Both the position numbers and the translations under genes were made by a program. The notes below the pieces were generated by a model. It was not told the origin of the DNA. It did not search any database and saw only the letters and a list, made by a program, of their open reading frames with translations. Positions 1 to 11,999 of a stretch of 64,000 bases of DNA are shown piece after piece; positions within the stretch are counted from its first letter, which is position 1; every line of letters starts with the position of its first letter. This DNA comes from Datura wrightii (lineage: Eukaryota; Streptophyta; Magnoliopsida; Solanales; Solanaceae), in NCBI GenBank assembly GCA_035772735.1, contig JASDFA010000010.1:156366501-156430500 (forward strand), in the 5' to 3' direction.

Positions 1-290
1 GGTTTCTAAAATCTAGGTCGTAGACTCTTTCCTTTTGTCTCCTTCCCCCTCCCTCGCCCACCATTTTCTTAGTCTAAACATGGATAGCGACATTGAATGA
101 AGGTTGGATCGGTCCGATCGAGGCTTACTAAGTCTCACGGTGTTCAAACAAATGCAATTGATAATCAATCTGCACAAGGGGATTCATGCCAATGACACAA
201 ATTTACACGATTGGTCATGCTTAAGAGTTACAAACATAATTAGCGTCATTCTTAAAGTTCTTGAAAAGTAGTAACTGCGGGGTCCAGCCT
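1..290. other. left flank, nothing recognised
   Basis: No reading frame, repeat terminus or gene signal is recognisable here. The stretch precedes the region that looks like an LTR; the exact LTR start cannot be seen because no second LTR copy is in the window. Confidence 0.4.
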
Positions 291-299
291 CATACTCAT

Positions 300-844
300 A
301 ATAAATGAAAAGAAAGAAAATCTTTTTCCTACAGATTTGTCAAAGGTCTACAGATAATTAGATTGGCCAACATGCCATTGAATTATTTTACTGCATCTTG
401 TGACTTTTGACATTCCATTGATCTCACTGATGACATCAATAGGTCACTATTTTTCTCTATAAAAGGAGCTTCTCAGCTCCTCAGTTGATACACCAAAAAC
501 TCAGATAAATATATTTGAGTATTAGAGAGAGCGTGAGGTATATCATAGACTGTATAAGAAAATAGTTTGTGAAGAAAAATAGAGTGTCAGTGATATTTTA
601 GTAAGATGGGAAATCAAAAAAGGGTTATTTCTTTTGAGTGCGTAGTAGTCTTTGTAGCATTTTACTTAAACCTACACAGTGCAAAATTTCTTGCTATAAT
701 AATATCAATTGCTCCTCTTGGCCCGTGGTTTTTCCCTTATTCAAAAAAAATTTTCACGTAAAATTTTTTAGTGTCATTATTTTTCCATTTTATTCATATT
801 ATTTGAATGTGACAATTTTTGTTGTTGCTCCACGTTTTCCAACA
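300..844 (+). repeat. probable 5' LTR of the copia element, with TATA box
   Basis: The sequence immediately before the primer-binding site ends in CA at 843-844, as LTRs do. It contains a good TATA box (TATAAAAGG, 458-466) followed by an AT-rich U5-like tract. No matching 3' LTR is present, so the start is uncertain and the length is only approximate. Confidence 0.5.
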
Positions 845-847
845 AAC

Positions 848-860
848 TGGTATCAGAGCC
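848..860 (+). other. primer-binding site for initiator tRNA-Met
   Basis: TGGTATCAGAGCC is the classic plant copia primer-binding site. It lies three bases after the presumed LTR end and 24 bases before the first gag ATG (885), fixing the polarity of the element. Confidence 0.85.
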
Positions 861-884
861 TTGGCTTGAAATATTTTTTTGGGA

Positions 885-1619
885 ATGATGGAAGCCAACA
901 CAAGTAGAATGGTTACTTTGAATGTCATTAATTACGCCATTTGGAAGGGAAAAATGAAAGATTTGCTCTATGTCAAGAATTTTTTATCGACCAGTCTTTG
1001 CTATTAAAAAGCCCGAGGATAAAAATAATGAAGAATGAAAACTGTTGCATAGACAAGTTTGCGTCTTTATAGGCAGTGGATTGACGACAATGTGTTGAAC
1101 CATATTTCTGGGAAGACACATGCTCGGACCATATGGGAGCGTCTTGAAAGTTTGTAGGCTCAAAAGACTGAAAATAATAAGATGTTCCTAATAAAGCAGA
1201 TGTTGAGTTTAAAATACCATGATGGTTCTCTAATGACAGATCATCTGAATAATTTTCAAGGGATCATGAACCGGTTATTTGCTATGGGCATTAACTTTGA
1301 TGAAGAAACTCAAGGCATATTTTTACTTGGTTCCCTTCCAGACTTTCGGGAAACTTTTAGAACTTCATTTTCAAATTCTTCTTCGAATGGTATGATCTCT
1401 ATGGATCTTGCCAAGAGTAGCGTTTTGAATGAAGAGATGAGAAGAAAGTCTCAGGGTTCATCCTCATCGGGTGTCCTGGTGACTCGCTCTAGGGATAGAA
1501 GAAAAAATCGTGGTCTTCATAATAAAAAATATAATAGAATTAAATCAAGAGGCAGACTCAAGGATATTGAGTGCCATCATTGTGGGTTGAAATGACATAC
1601 AAATAAGTTTTGTTGAAAG
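885..1619 (+). pseudogene. copia gag pseudogene with broken zinc knuckle
   Basis: Translation from the ATG at 885 gives a copia gag N-terminus (N-Y-A-I-W-K-G-K-M-K-D-L-L). It is broken by a frameshift and stops around 985-1180. It continues in one open stretch (1182-1595) with the UBN2-type capsid segment (L-N-N-F-Q-G-I-M-N-R-L) and a basic tail. The zinc knuckle reads C-H-H-C-G-L-K, then a TGA stop, then H-T-N-K-F-C, so the CX2CX4HX4C motif is present in outline but interrupted by nonsense. No functional product is expected. Confidence 0.85.
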
Positions 1620-3157
1620 TTGAATAAGGGGAATAGAGACAAGGAGGAAAAGAAAGAAGATAACAATGAAAATTGCGTAAGCACCATCACCACTGAAGAT
1701 CTTGTTACTGTCTTTGATGCAAATCTGGTAAATATTGCTTATGATGAGTCAAGCTGGGCTGTGGACACTGGTCTTTCGTCTCACGTGACATCAAGAGAGG
1801 ATTTTTTCTCATCCTATATTCCAGGTGATTTTAGAACCTTGAGTATGGGTAATGAGACAATATCTAAAGTGGATGGTATTAGTACAATTTGTTTGGAAAC
1901 TAGTATTGGAACTAAACTAGTTTTGAACAATGTAAAACATGCACACGACTTTTGTTTGCACTTAATTTATGTTGGTGTTTTGAATGATGAGGGGTATGTT
2001 AGTACCAATGGTAATGGCAAATGGAAACTCATTAAGGGTTCTTTGATTGTGGCTCGTGGTAATAAGTGTCGTGGTCTATACTGGACTACGGCTTCTACTT
2101 GTGCCGAAATGGTGAATGCAGTTGAGAATGATAATTCTTCAACACTATGGCATAAGAGGCATAGCCACATTAGTGATAAGGACTTAATGTTCTTGTTAAG
2201 AAGAAATTATTATTAGATTTTGAAAGTGCTAAATTAGAAAACTGTGAGCACTACTTGGCTGGAAAATAAAATAGAGTTCCATTCAAGTTTCATCCTCCTT
2301 TAAGAAAGACAGAGTTGCTTGAGTTGGTGCATTCAAATTTATATTGTCCAATGAAGATAAGGACTTTTGTTGGTGCACTCTACTTTGTTAAATTCATTGA
2401 TGACTGCTCAACAAACTTTGGGTCTATATCTTGAAGACTAAAGACCAAGTGTTAGGTGTCTTTAAGCAGCTTCAAGCTTCAGTTGAGAGAGAAATAGAAA
2501 AGAAGTTGAAATGTATTCGTACTGATAACGGTGGTAAATACTACGAATCGTTTGACTAATACTGCAAGCAACAAGGCATCAAACACCATAAGACTCCTCC
2601 TAAGACTCCTCAACTTAATGGGTTGGCAAAGAGGATAAACAGGACCTTGATGGAAGAGTTAGATGTTTGCTTTTTAAAATAAAGTTGCCGAACTCCTTTT
2701 GGGGTGAGCGCTGCATGTTATTAACCTATCTCCTACTGTTGCTTTGAAAAGTAATGTGTCAAACAAAGTTTGATATATCAAGGATGTTTCCTATGACCAT
2801 TTGAGAGTGTTTGGTTGCAAAACTTTTGTACATGTACCTAAAGATGAGAGGTCAAAGTTAGATATCAAAACAAGACAATGCATCATTATTGATTATGGCC
2901 TTGATGAGTTTGGTTACTGGCTATATGATACAGTTGAGAAGAAACTTATGAAGAGCCGTGATATTATCTTCTTGGAGAAACAAACCATTGAAGATATTGA
3001 CAAAGCTAAGAAGTTAGAATCTTCTAGTCTTGATGGTGTAGTTAATCTTGATCAAGCCCCTCAAACATTAGATAGTTATATTTTTATTAGGATTAAATAT
3101 ATATTTCAGTACAAATTATATGTTTTGTACGAAGACTTTATTGAGAAAAAAAATTGA
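1620..3157 (+). pseudogene. copia pol fragment (protease, integrase), interrupted
   Basis: An open stretch at 1620-2216 contains the protease active-site region (W-A-V-D-T-G-L-S-S-H) and the pre-integrase motif (L-W-H-K-R-H-S-H-I-S). The integrase core between about 2330 and 2790 is recognisable (F-I-D-D-C-S; T-D-N-G-G) but crosses several stops and frame changes. The integrase C-terminal part is open again at 2801-3157 (R-V-F-G-C-K-T-F-V-H-V-P-K-D). Reverse transcriptase and RNase H never appear. This is a decayed fragment. Confidence 0.8.
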
Positions 3158-4371
3158 AAACCTGAAAACCTCGAGAAAATAAAAAAAAATTCAAGATTTA
3201 AAAACTCGACTTTTATTAATTTAATTTAATTTATAAATTTAAAAATCCAATATAATTGATTTAATTTGATATTTAAAAATCTTAAACCAACTCAAACCCT
3301 CTACACCTCTAATATCACCTATGAATGATAAATATTCTGTCCAAAAAAATAGAAAGAGTTGAGATTGAATAATGGGATCCAACTGAATTGTAAGGATTTT
3401 TATTTGAAAGTTTGATTTATGTGTTAATAATTAGTTGTTAAGAGAACGATAACTAGCTTATGCTGCCTACTATTATACAAATATTTTCAAAATATTGTCT
3501 AGTAGTGTAATGTTTTTTCCCAAAAATTACAAGTATCAGGGAGGCTTATATTGGGCCTGTACAGTGTTGGGCCTGGACTTTATCTTCGAATTGCAGGTCG
3601 CTGCTAGCCAGCATGACTGATCCTAGTATTAATCATGCAACGGACCAACCATCAATCACGGAGCTGAATGAAGACCAAGAACATTTGCCTTTTAGGGTGT
3701 GTTCGGTGCGAAGGAATGTTTCTTCAATTTTTTTCATATTTGGTTGGTGTAAAAATAAAAAAAATTAATATATTTTTTATAGAAAAATAAGTTACCTAAA
3801 ATGAGGAAAAAATAAGAAAAACAAGTATCTAAAAGTGGCAGTCCACTTTTGATTGTGTTAAAGGCACTGTTTACTTATAATAGTCAGGTAATGAAATATA
3901 CAAGAGTACACGCTTTATTACTTAAATCTCTCTTTCTCTCTTTTTGCTAATTTGGTTCTGGTGCTCATAAAAAAGAAATTTGCTAACATGATACCCCTTC
4001 CGGATACTCCTGACTCAGAAGCTGCAATCAGATCATCAACTCTATATATGATCTTTCTGATCCAAATTTTACTATTTTGCTTGTTTTATTTACTATATAT
4101 TATACATTAATCAGTATACTAGTTACCTCATTAGTTTGCTTAAATATCAATTTTATAAGTTAATTTATATTATCTATTCTTAACCTCGCTATAAATTTAA
4201 ATATTTCAATTTTTTGATAAACAGACGCATGTGTACAAGACATGTTGGATTAAGCATACCAGTTATCAGGTTCTTGATCCCTAGAATATTATATTTTAAT
4301 ATATAAATAAGGCTGCTAGAGCTTCTATCTCTTTTTTTAAAAGATCTTTTTTTTAAAGGGGTTTTCCCTAG
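3158..4371. other. AT-rich intergenic DNA, no gene seen
   Basis: Nothing coding is supported. Around 3160-3310 the sequence resembles the end of an AT-rich MITE (terminating near 'accctctacacctcta'), and 'agggtgtgttcggtgcg' near 3695 looks like another transposon terminus, but no partner ends were found. Confidence 0.35.
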
Positions 4372-5975
4372 AACTATAACTTAGTTGAAGTAAATTTTAT
4401 GGGTTCATCTAACTTTGTGTTTATTACTTAAAAATTACTATTCTTTATTTTGTTACATAAAAATTATTCAATTATCTCATATTTCATAAAATTAATTTTA
4501 ATAAAATTTGATTAAAATTCTACCTAAAATATGAGAAAAAATGACAAAAATATCTCTTAATTAAGTTTGCGGGTAGATTCAAAATGATCCCTTGAATACA
4601 CTTTTGAGCATTTTTGGTCTACTATTTTGTTAAAGGAATCTTTTTTTTGTCATATTTTTAACACACTCTATCTACTAGATTTAACAGAATTTGAAAAAAA
4701 GTAAAACCAAAAAAAAAAAAAAGACTATTTATCATTATCGTAAAATAATTACATTTTTACTTGCTTAATCTTTATTAGCATACTATTTTATTTAATTAAT
4801 TTATAGATGTCTTCCCTTCCCTTTTCAAAATATTCTTATTTTGTTCGTATTATTCGTATATTTTTTAAGTAAATAAATATAAATTTTAAATTATTTTTGT
4901 AATAATTTTTGTGAACATTATTATTAACACATCGATTATGAGACCTAAACTATAATATTTTTAGTAAATAAGAATTATTGAAAAAAAATTTAAAAAAAAG
5001 TTACTTATTATGAAATAATTTTTAAAAATAAGTTTGGGATGGGAGATTTTTTGGAGGGGTCGGGGTCGGGGACGGAATTGAAAGATTTATTCAAAGTTGA
5101 AAATAATGGGTTGTTAAAAAATTTAAAATTTTATACACAATATTTCACTTCTTAATATTTTAGTTACTTCGTAAAAGAGTTGATTCCACGTAAATACCAT
5201 TACTAGAATTTATACAATCGATACCTTAAAATTTGTGTCGACCAACAATAAAAAGAGCAAACACCTACACTTTATTTTAATTTTATTTTTTATTGAGTAG
5301 TAATAGTGGATAAAATAAATAAAAGCGCGAAACTAATAAAATATGTTTATAAAATTAATTAAACAAAATTATATTATTAGGAAAAGATAAATTTAAGTAT
5401 ACATTTTTGCATTAGTGATAAATATGCTAAAGGAATTGTTATAGAGAAATCAAAATAATTAAAGTAAGTGTGGTGTCATATGTCACACGAGAGGTCAACA
5501 TTACGAAGCAAAACTCGGGGAGAGGTCTCTGAAATTATTCTAAAAATAACATAAATTACACCTAACAAACTACACCAAATCCTACAATAAATAAATAAAT
5601 AAGTGAAAATTGCAAAGAAAACACTTCTAGATATGAGTCCATATTAATTTTTTTTAAAATTCTGTAAAATTTAACTATTAGAGGTTGTTAAGTATTTAAT
5701 GGAGACCACATGTGCTCATATTTAGCAAGTTTAAAGTACCTAAATTATTCAAAAATATATTTAAGTGACTATTTTGAATCAACCCTCAAATATAAGGGAT
5801 ATTTTTGTTATTTTCTCTCACATTTTAGATAGAGTTTTAACTAAATTTTTTTAAAGTTATTCTTGTGAAAGAGTCAAAATTAAATAATTTTTATGTAACA
5901 AAATAAAAAAATAATAATTTTTTAATAATGACCACAAAATTGAATAACTAATCTCCATGCTAAAAAAGTGAGACC
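4372..5975. repeat. element with long inverted repeats (MULE- or foldback-like)
   Basis: The sequence at about 4400-4635 recurs in inverted orientation at about 5715-5957. Shared blocks include 'tttattttgttacataaaaa', 'acctaaaatatgagaaaaaa' and 'gattcaaaatgatcccttga' (the right-arm copies differ at a few bases). The arms are some 240 bp, the whole element about 1.6 kb, and the interior is AT-rich and non-coding. The structure fits a non-autonomous Mutator-like or foldback DNA element. Exact ends and target duplication were not resolved, so the superfamily is inference. Confidence 0.6.
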
Positions 5976-6244
5976 CTTATTTGAAGATTTTATATCCATA
6001 AATAATATAAATTAAATAAGCTAAGGGATGATCGTCCATATAATGTTATACATAGTATCTTAGATGGATCTAAAATATTAAACAGGCAACACCTTATAGG
6101 AGTAATAAAATTGAATGACCATTTTATATATAATATGTTAATATTTAAAATTTTCAGATCCGCGAGTGTGTGTGTTACTCCCCGCATCATTCTCTCATCC
6201 TCAAACCAACACCTTGGGCGAATTGCCAACTTTTGCAAATCTGT

Positions 6245-6254
6245 CCTATTTATA
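6245..6254 (+). promoter_or_regulatory. possible TATA box of the profilin gene
   Basis: CTATTTATAC lies about 95 bases upstream of the profilin ATG (6346), a plausible spacing for a short 5' leader. A pyrimidine-rich stretch follows at about 6255-6275. There is no independent evidence for the start of transcription. Confidence 0.4.
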
Positions 6255-6345
6255 CTCTTCCTCCCGTCTTTCCCCCATAGAACTTTGAAACAGCCAAAGC
6301 CTCTATCGTTCAACAACAAAGGAGAAAAAAACCAATATTCTTAAA

Positions 6346-7489
6346 ATGTCGTGGCAAACCTACGTGGACGATCACTTGATGTGCGACCTTGAAGGCCACC
6401 ACCTCACCGCCGCAGCTATTCTCGGCTTTGATGGCAGCGTCTGGGCTCAAAGCCCCGCCTTCCCTAAGGTTATTTCCATTTTTTAAAAATAATGGTGATT
6501 CTGAATTAATTTGTGTTTTCAATTGAGTACGTGCTATAGATTGAGATCTGTTCGTTACATATTTCTCTTTTATTATTCTTAATTGTAAACCTAATTTCTG
6601 TATTATTCTAATTTTATCTAATTTCCCTAACGAAATTTATTTCTCTTTCATCTTTCAATTAGATCTATCTTGGATGGTTATGATTGCAACAGATATTATT
6701 GGAATTCACTGAAAATTAAATGTAGTATCTGAAATTAAATCAATGGGTATGGTGGTATATATTATCGAGTGAATTATGTCCTATAAAAGCAATACATATT
6801 GTTTTTAGCTTATTGATTGTAAGAGAGCCATAAAATTTAGTGTCTATATATTAATCAAATAAAATATTTAATTTCGATGTCAAATATTACAAATCATAAT
6901 ATATGACGTTCAGATTCTCATGTCATGATAAAGAATCGATCACAACAGAGAGAGAGGTGAAGTAATTGATCATCATTTTGTCACGGTATGATAGAGTATA
7001 ATTAATTAATGTGCTGGCTTTGGTGTGTTTTTACAGTTTAAACCAGAGGAAATTACCAACATCATGAAAGATTTTGATGAACCTGGATTTCTTGCTCCCA
7101 CTGGGCTATTCCTTGCTGACAACAAGTACATGGTTATCCAAGGAGAACCTGGCGCTGTCATCCGTGGCAAAAAAGTAAATTCCCACTCCCCCTGTAACTT
7201 TAACCTATATATTTCTTAAATTCACTTCATCATGGTCTGCTTTATCTTTGACCCAATTACACAACCCTTCACAGTTTAATGGGCCTGTTTACTACATTAT
7301 TTATGGATCTATCTGTTTCCTTTGGGCTAACAAGTGAAATCACACTTTGTGTAGGGTTCTGGTGGAATAACCATCAAGAAAACTGGACAAGCTCTGATTT
7401 TTGGTCTCTACGACGAACCAGTGACTCCAGGACAGTGTAACATGGTTGTTGAGAAAATTGGAGACTACCTTGTTGACCAGGGTTATTGA
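6346..7489 (+). CDS. profilin, complete, three exons, 131 aa
   Basis: Profilin binds monomeric actin, poly-proline proteins and phosphoinositides, and controls actin filament assembly in the cytoplasm. Exons are 6346-6468, 7037-7174 and 7355-7489, all joined in phase 0 with GT...AG introns of 568 and 180 bases. The product is 41+46+44 = 131 residues, the usual plant profilin length. It starts M-S-W-Q-T-Y-V-D-D-H-L-M, the plant profilin N-terminus that forms part of the poly-proline site. The middle has P-T-G-L-F-L and Y-M-V-I-Q-G-E-P-G-A-V-I-R-G-K-K. The C-terminus has I-T-I-K-K-T-G-Q-A-L, Y-D-E-P-V-T-P-G-Q-C-N and ends Y-L-V-D-Q-G-Y. The three-exon plan with two introns is typical of plant profilins. 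A possible AATAAA-like poly(A) signal lies at 7698-7703. No defect is seen and the gene looks functional. Plant profilins are also known pan-allergens. Confidence 0.97.
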
Positions 7490-10486
7490 TCCCATAATTA
7501 ATCCTTTTTTTCGTGTGTGTTATGTATTTTGGTGATTGCATCTCCATCCTTATATCACTGGAGCTTTTTCCCAAAAAATAACTAGCCTAACGGTTACTAC
7601 TATTTCCTATTTGATATAAATTTTAGTGATATATTTTACCTGAAAGAGGTCTTGTGTATTGTTCACTTGTTTAGCCTTTTATTGGGACTGCGTCTGTAAT
7701 AAAAAAAAGATGTTTTAAGTGAATTTTTTTTGAGTAATCTATTTTCTTCTGTTTTGAAAGATTTTACTATTTTGTATTTCATTTCGAGCTCTTTCATTAC
7801 GTAGATATAAATTTCTCTAGTTATAATCAATCTTAAATTCAAATTTAAAAAAAGGAATAACAATAAATCGATGGTCTATGTAAAAAGATATAGCCTATGA
7901 AGAATTGTGTGAAATATAAAGGAACTTTGTGGTTGATTACAATTAATTTGAGGCTGAGTACTAATTAATTAATTAATTCTGCTACGGGCTCTTCCCAGTT
8001 GCCGCACAAAGCAACACTAACCATAAACATAATGGAGAAAATTTCATATAACATAATTTATTTTATTTTTTAATTAATATTTGATATTTATATTAAAATA
8101 TAAATTTTATTTGATAAATTAAAAAGAGAAGTGCTTCTACTTAAAAAATTTAACTTTTTTCTAAAAGATAAATTGAGCATTTGGAAATAACGTCAGTGAT
8201 GGGTCTCAATGTTAGGCGGTGATATAGAGCACCAGCAGTATTCTAAAAACTAATGACTGCGTCCACAAGCCGATGACAAGTTTTGGTCCTTCTAGTCATC
8301 CTTATCTTTCCCAGAAAAGGATCAAATATTAAAAAAGAATCATAAATTTTAATTTTTAATATAATATATTGTTCATACATAAAAACTCTCAAAATAACAC
8401 ACACGACAATTGACATAATATTTGTAATTAAATTTTAAAAAATAAATCTTGGGTAATTTAATGAAGAAAAATTTATTTAAATAAAATATCAAAATGAAAT
8501 ATATACTGATCAAACTAAATATATAAAGCATAACAAGATTTTGTCTTTTGAGATGATCATTTAGATTGAATCATATTAATATAATTGAATCGAACGACAT
8601 GTTGAGATTCAAGTAAATACGATCAATATAATAAATAAATATATTTCTCTCCAAATTAATATTATAAATATCTTTTTAGGCTTTTTGTATAATCACGCTA
8701 TCTTAAAAATATAATCTTTTCTTTTTATCAGTTTAAATTGAAGCAGTTACGTTCACTCATTTCTTCCCAAGCGAAGTACATCCTTTTAATTCTAACACTA
8801 CACTTCAATACGGGATGAAACTGTGACGTTAATCATAACACTAAATTTCAATTTGAAAAGTAACAACTAACCCTTTTAATAAAAGAGTTAAAAATTCTTT
8901 CTTTATAAGGGATATCTTCCCATCTTTTATATTTTATCATATTTTGAGTGCTTTAAAGGAGGATACGAGAATACCTCTCGTGTCTCCCAAGTCAGTGGCG
9001 ATGATGTCGAACATTTTGTTTCTGATAAGAATTTGAACAAAAATTTAAATTATATTTTAAATATATAAAGGGAGATTTGAAATATCGATTAAATTACTTT
9101 TCTGTAATATACAAATTATGGATTTAACTGTATAATGATATAAAAGATTACTAATATTTATATTAATAAATATTTATATTTTTCTTTAAAAATATATATT
9201 TTTTAAAAAAAATTAATTAACACAAAATATTTTATACATCAACTTAATTTTTTCATTTTCAAATATCCGTCAGCACAATTGAGGACCTAAGAGAGCAAGA
9301 CAGACACTGACACAGATATGGATCGTTTCCCTTTCTATGCTCAAAAACTCGTATTAGTGACAGATGAGTTTAACTTTTACGGGCAAATAATATAAATGAA
9401 TGATCTTATATGTAGTGAAATTTTATTATAACAGTTATTTATTATAATTAATAATTTAATTTTTTAAATTAATTTTTTATATTATATTTTAATTTTTTAT
9501 AATAATATTTAATTTATAATAGTAGTGACACTCAGAATAATAGTATATTTTTAAAAAATTATATTTATATAATAGTTATACTCAAATATAATATAATAAT
9601 AATTTATAAAAATATATATTATGCATTAAAATAAATATTAAAATATTTATAATAATTATATGGATATCATGCACATAGTAAATTTTCAAATATGAATATT
9701 TAAAAAATATATATATTATAACAATGTACACTAGTTATGATTGTAAGTTCATATGAAAATACTACTGGTATTTATCTTTTTCATATTTATACTCGTATTT
9801 TTTTATTTAAATTAGTTAAAACATATATTTCTTTTTCTTAGACACAAAATTATTAAATTAATTTTTTACGTACTTATATTTATAATAGCTAAATAAATAT
9901 CTAAATATGAAATGCCTATATATATATATATATAGCAATATCTCACTATAATTCATATAAATATTGTCACTATAACATGATTTGATCGTAGTATTAAATT
10001 ATCTAAATAATATTACAGAAATGATATTTATAATTAGATTTTAAAAGATGGATTACCTGTGACATTAAATTAAAATTAATTTATAACGTAAAAAAAAATT
10101 TCAAGGCATTTATATGTGTAAAAATAAAATAAAATGATAGTGTTTATCCTCTTTCCAAGTTAGTGGCAGTCTATATTCAAGGTATTCATTTAAAACCAAC
10201 CATAGAGAAGAAGATAATATCGAATATGAGGATAAGGGCAAGCAGTCAGGACATATTCAATTAGAATTATTTTTCATTTATCAAGAGTCCCACTATTTCG
10301 ACTGCCGTTGCTGTTCCACCAATTCAACTTTCGACACGTATACATTTTTATTTTTATTTTTATTTTTATTTTTAATGTTAATCTTGATCTGGTTATGACC
10401 ATTATCTGTGTACTCCCCTGTCACGTATGTCCCCAAAAGTGCAAGTTAACTAAATCCACACATTATCTTCTTCTACCATGCCTACC
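7490..10486. other. 3' flank of profilin and AT-rich intergenic DNA
   Basis: The profilin 3' UTR occupies roughly the first 210 bases. After that the sequence is AT-rich with long simple A/T tracts (for example 9420-9960). No reading frame, RNA gene or clear transposon terminus is supported. Confidence 0.4.
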
Positions 10487-10495
10487 TATATATAT
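10487..10495 (+). promoter_or_regulatory. probable TATA box of the OXS3-like gene
   Basis: TATATATAT sits about 140 bases upstream of the ATG at 10634, implying a leader of roughly 110 bases. A pyrimidine-rich segment (10570-10615) precedes the coding start. Confidence 0.45.
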
Positions 10496-10633
10496 GCTTT
10501 CTCATCATTCAGGAAAACCCCATGTTCTTTTCCATGCTTAATCGACCAAAAAGTTTTTGCTGACTCAAAAGTTGTTGTTTCTTTTGTCTTTTTTTTCTCT
10601 TATATATCTTGTTCTTCGAATTTCGTGTGTAAA

Positions 10634-11271
10634 ATGGGTGATGACAAGATTGAGATGCTTAAAGATGAATGGTTTCGACGTGGTAGCATTATTAAAGATG
10701 ATTCTTCATGGATGATTAATGAAGGTAACAATAGTAGCCAATCGTCTGCGTCGATTGGAGAATCAACGATCTCGAATTCAACGTGTTCTTCTTCACTAGA
10801 AACAATGGATGATGCATCCTCGCCCGCTTCGTCTTCTGATGGGGCTTTGTCCGATTTATCTTCCCTTATGGCGCAATTACCTATCAAGTAAGTGACCTAA
10901 TTAATGAAAAGAGGTTTTAACTTATGTTGCTATTCAAAAAAAGCTTTTCTTTTCTTTTCTTTTGGAGACCAATTGGTTAAATATATGAATGCAGGAGAGG
11001 GCTTTCGGAGTATTATGAGGGGAAATCAGAGTCATTTACATGTTTGGCAAGGGTGAAAAGTGTAGAAGATCTTGCAAAGAAAGAAAATGGTTATACTAGG
11101 AAAATGAAGAAGTCGTGCAAGAGTTCATACAAGTCATACACTCTTCCAAAGCCAATCATATTCAAGAAAGCTTCGAGGAGCTCATTTTTATCATCTTGTT
11201 ACACAACTAGAAAGACAAATTCGTCTATCAGCAGGAGCAGGCACCCTCTAATTCCTATACAGAGAACTTAG
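10634..11271 (+). CDS. OXIDATIVE STRESS 3 (OXS3)-like protein, two exons, 176 aa
   Basis: Exon 1 is 10634-10887 and exon 2 is 10995-11271. The donor is the consensus GTAAGT at 10888 and the acceptor is GCAG at 10991-10994; the junction splits a Lys codon (AA|G), giving P-I-K-R-G-L-S-E-Y-Y. An ATG at 10478 is in another frame and is not used. The N-terminal half is acidic and Ser-rich (M-G-D-D-K-I-E-M; S-S-L-E-T-M-D-D-A-S-S-P). The conserved plant block R-G-L-S-E-Y-Y-E-G-K-S-E-S-F-T, followed by A-R-V-K-S-V-E-D-L-A-K-K-E, identifies the OXS3/OXS3-like family. The C-terminus is basic and Ser/Lys-rich. Family members are small nuclear proteins linked to tolerance of heavy metals and oxidative stress, with a proposed chromatin role; the exact function here is inferred from the family. 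No recognised catalytic domain is present. Confidence 0.85.
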
Positions 11272-11995
11272 TTTTGCTAATTTGATATATGATCACCTTA
11301 ATTATTCCTTTTAACTGATTAAGAAATGGGCAGGGAAAAGTGGAAATGAAGAATGTACGATTTTTGGAGACGTTGTATCATCATTACGAATTCTGACTTG
11401 TTAGACAGACCCACTGTGGTTGCCACACCTCTTTTTTTGTGAGAAGTATTTATTCAATTCATAATTATGCTTTGAAATTCCAAGTGAGCTTAGAACAAAT
11501 GATACAAACAAAGATGCATAGTTTTATAGGTGAGCTTTAAGAAGAATGGCGTGTATCTTATTTTATTCTTATTTAATAAAGATAGAAAGCTTTTATTTTG
11601 TAAGTATAGTCCCACAGCAGCATAAAAAATATCTTTCACGAGCTCAGGATTTTAAAATTTAAAAAGAAAAGCAAAGGGGCCTTACAAAGGATACAAAGAT
11701 ATCTGGACGAAAGAGTAGTAGAGAAAAAGGGAATTAAGGAGTACACAGTCGAGGAAATTAAGGAAAAGTACCCACTAATAGACTGGATTGCCTGCAACCT
11801 AATCTATCAAAGACCTTAAAAAACAAAAAAGGCGAATTCATTTTGCGTAGACAGGAGACGAAGACTGAGAACACCAACAAAATACTACCACTGTCTAGTA
11901 AAAGATAAAAGAGGTTGTTTCCTCAATTATAACATAATAACAATCAGTCAGAAACGGTAATATAATAACAAAAAATCATATAAAATAGCAAGTTT
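11272..11995. other. 3' flank and intergenic, nothing recognised
   Basis: The segment holds the OXS3-like 3' UTR and low-complexity A-rich DNA. No gene, RNA or repeat terminus is supported. Confidence 0.4.
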
Positions 11996-11999
11996 TAGA

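Larger units (their letters stand above)
300..3157 (+). mobile_element. 3'-truncated Ty1/copia retrotransposon (TNT1-94-like), degenerate
   Basis: The order is that of a Ty1/copia element: an LTR-like region with a TATA box, a primer-binding site complementary to initiator tRNA-Met, then gag, a zinc-knuckle remnant, aspartic protease, the pre-integrase segment and integrase. Homology stops near 3140, after the C-terminal part of integrase. Reverse transcriptase, RNase H and the 3' LTR are absent, so the copy is truncated at its 3' end. Several stop codons and frameshifts interrupt gag and pol. The left boundary (about 300) is a guess; the right one is where the pol reading frame loses similarity. 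The element is dead. The family assignment rests on recognition of the plant 'Pol polyprotein from TNT 1-94' style. Confidence 0.85.

Noticed and set aside
638..907. 89-codon open frame after the LTR TATA box
   Set aside because: It lies in the LTR/leader, overlaps the primer-binding site and has no family features.
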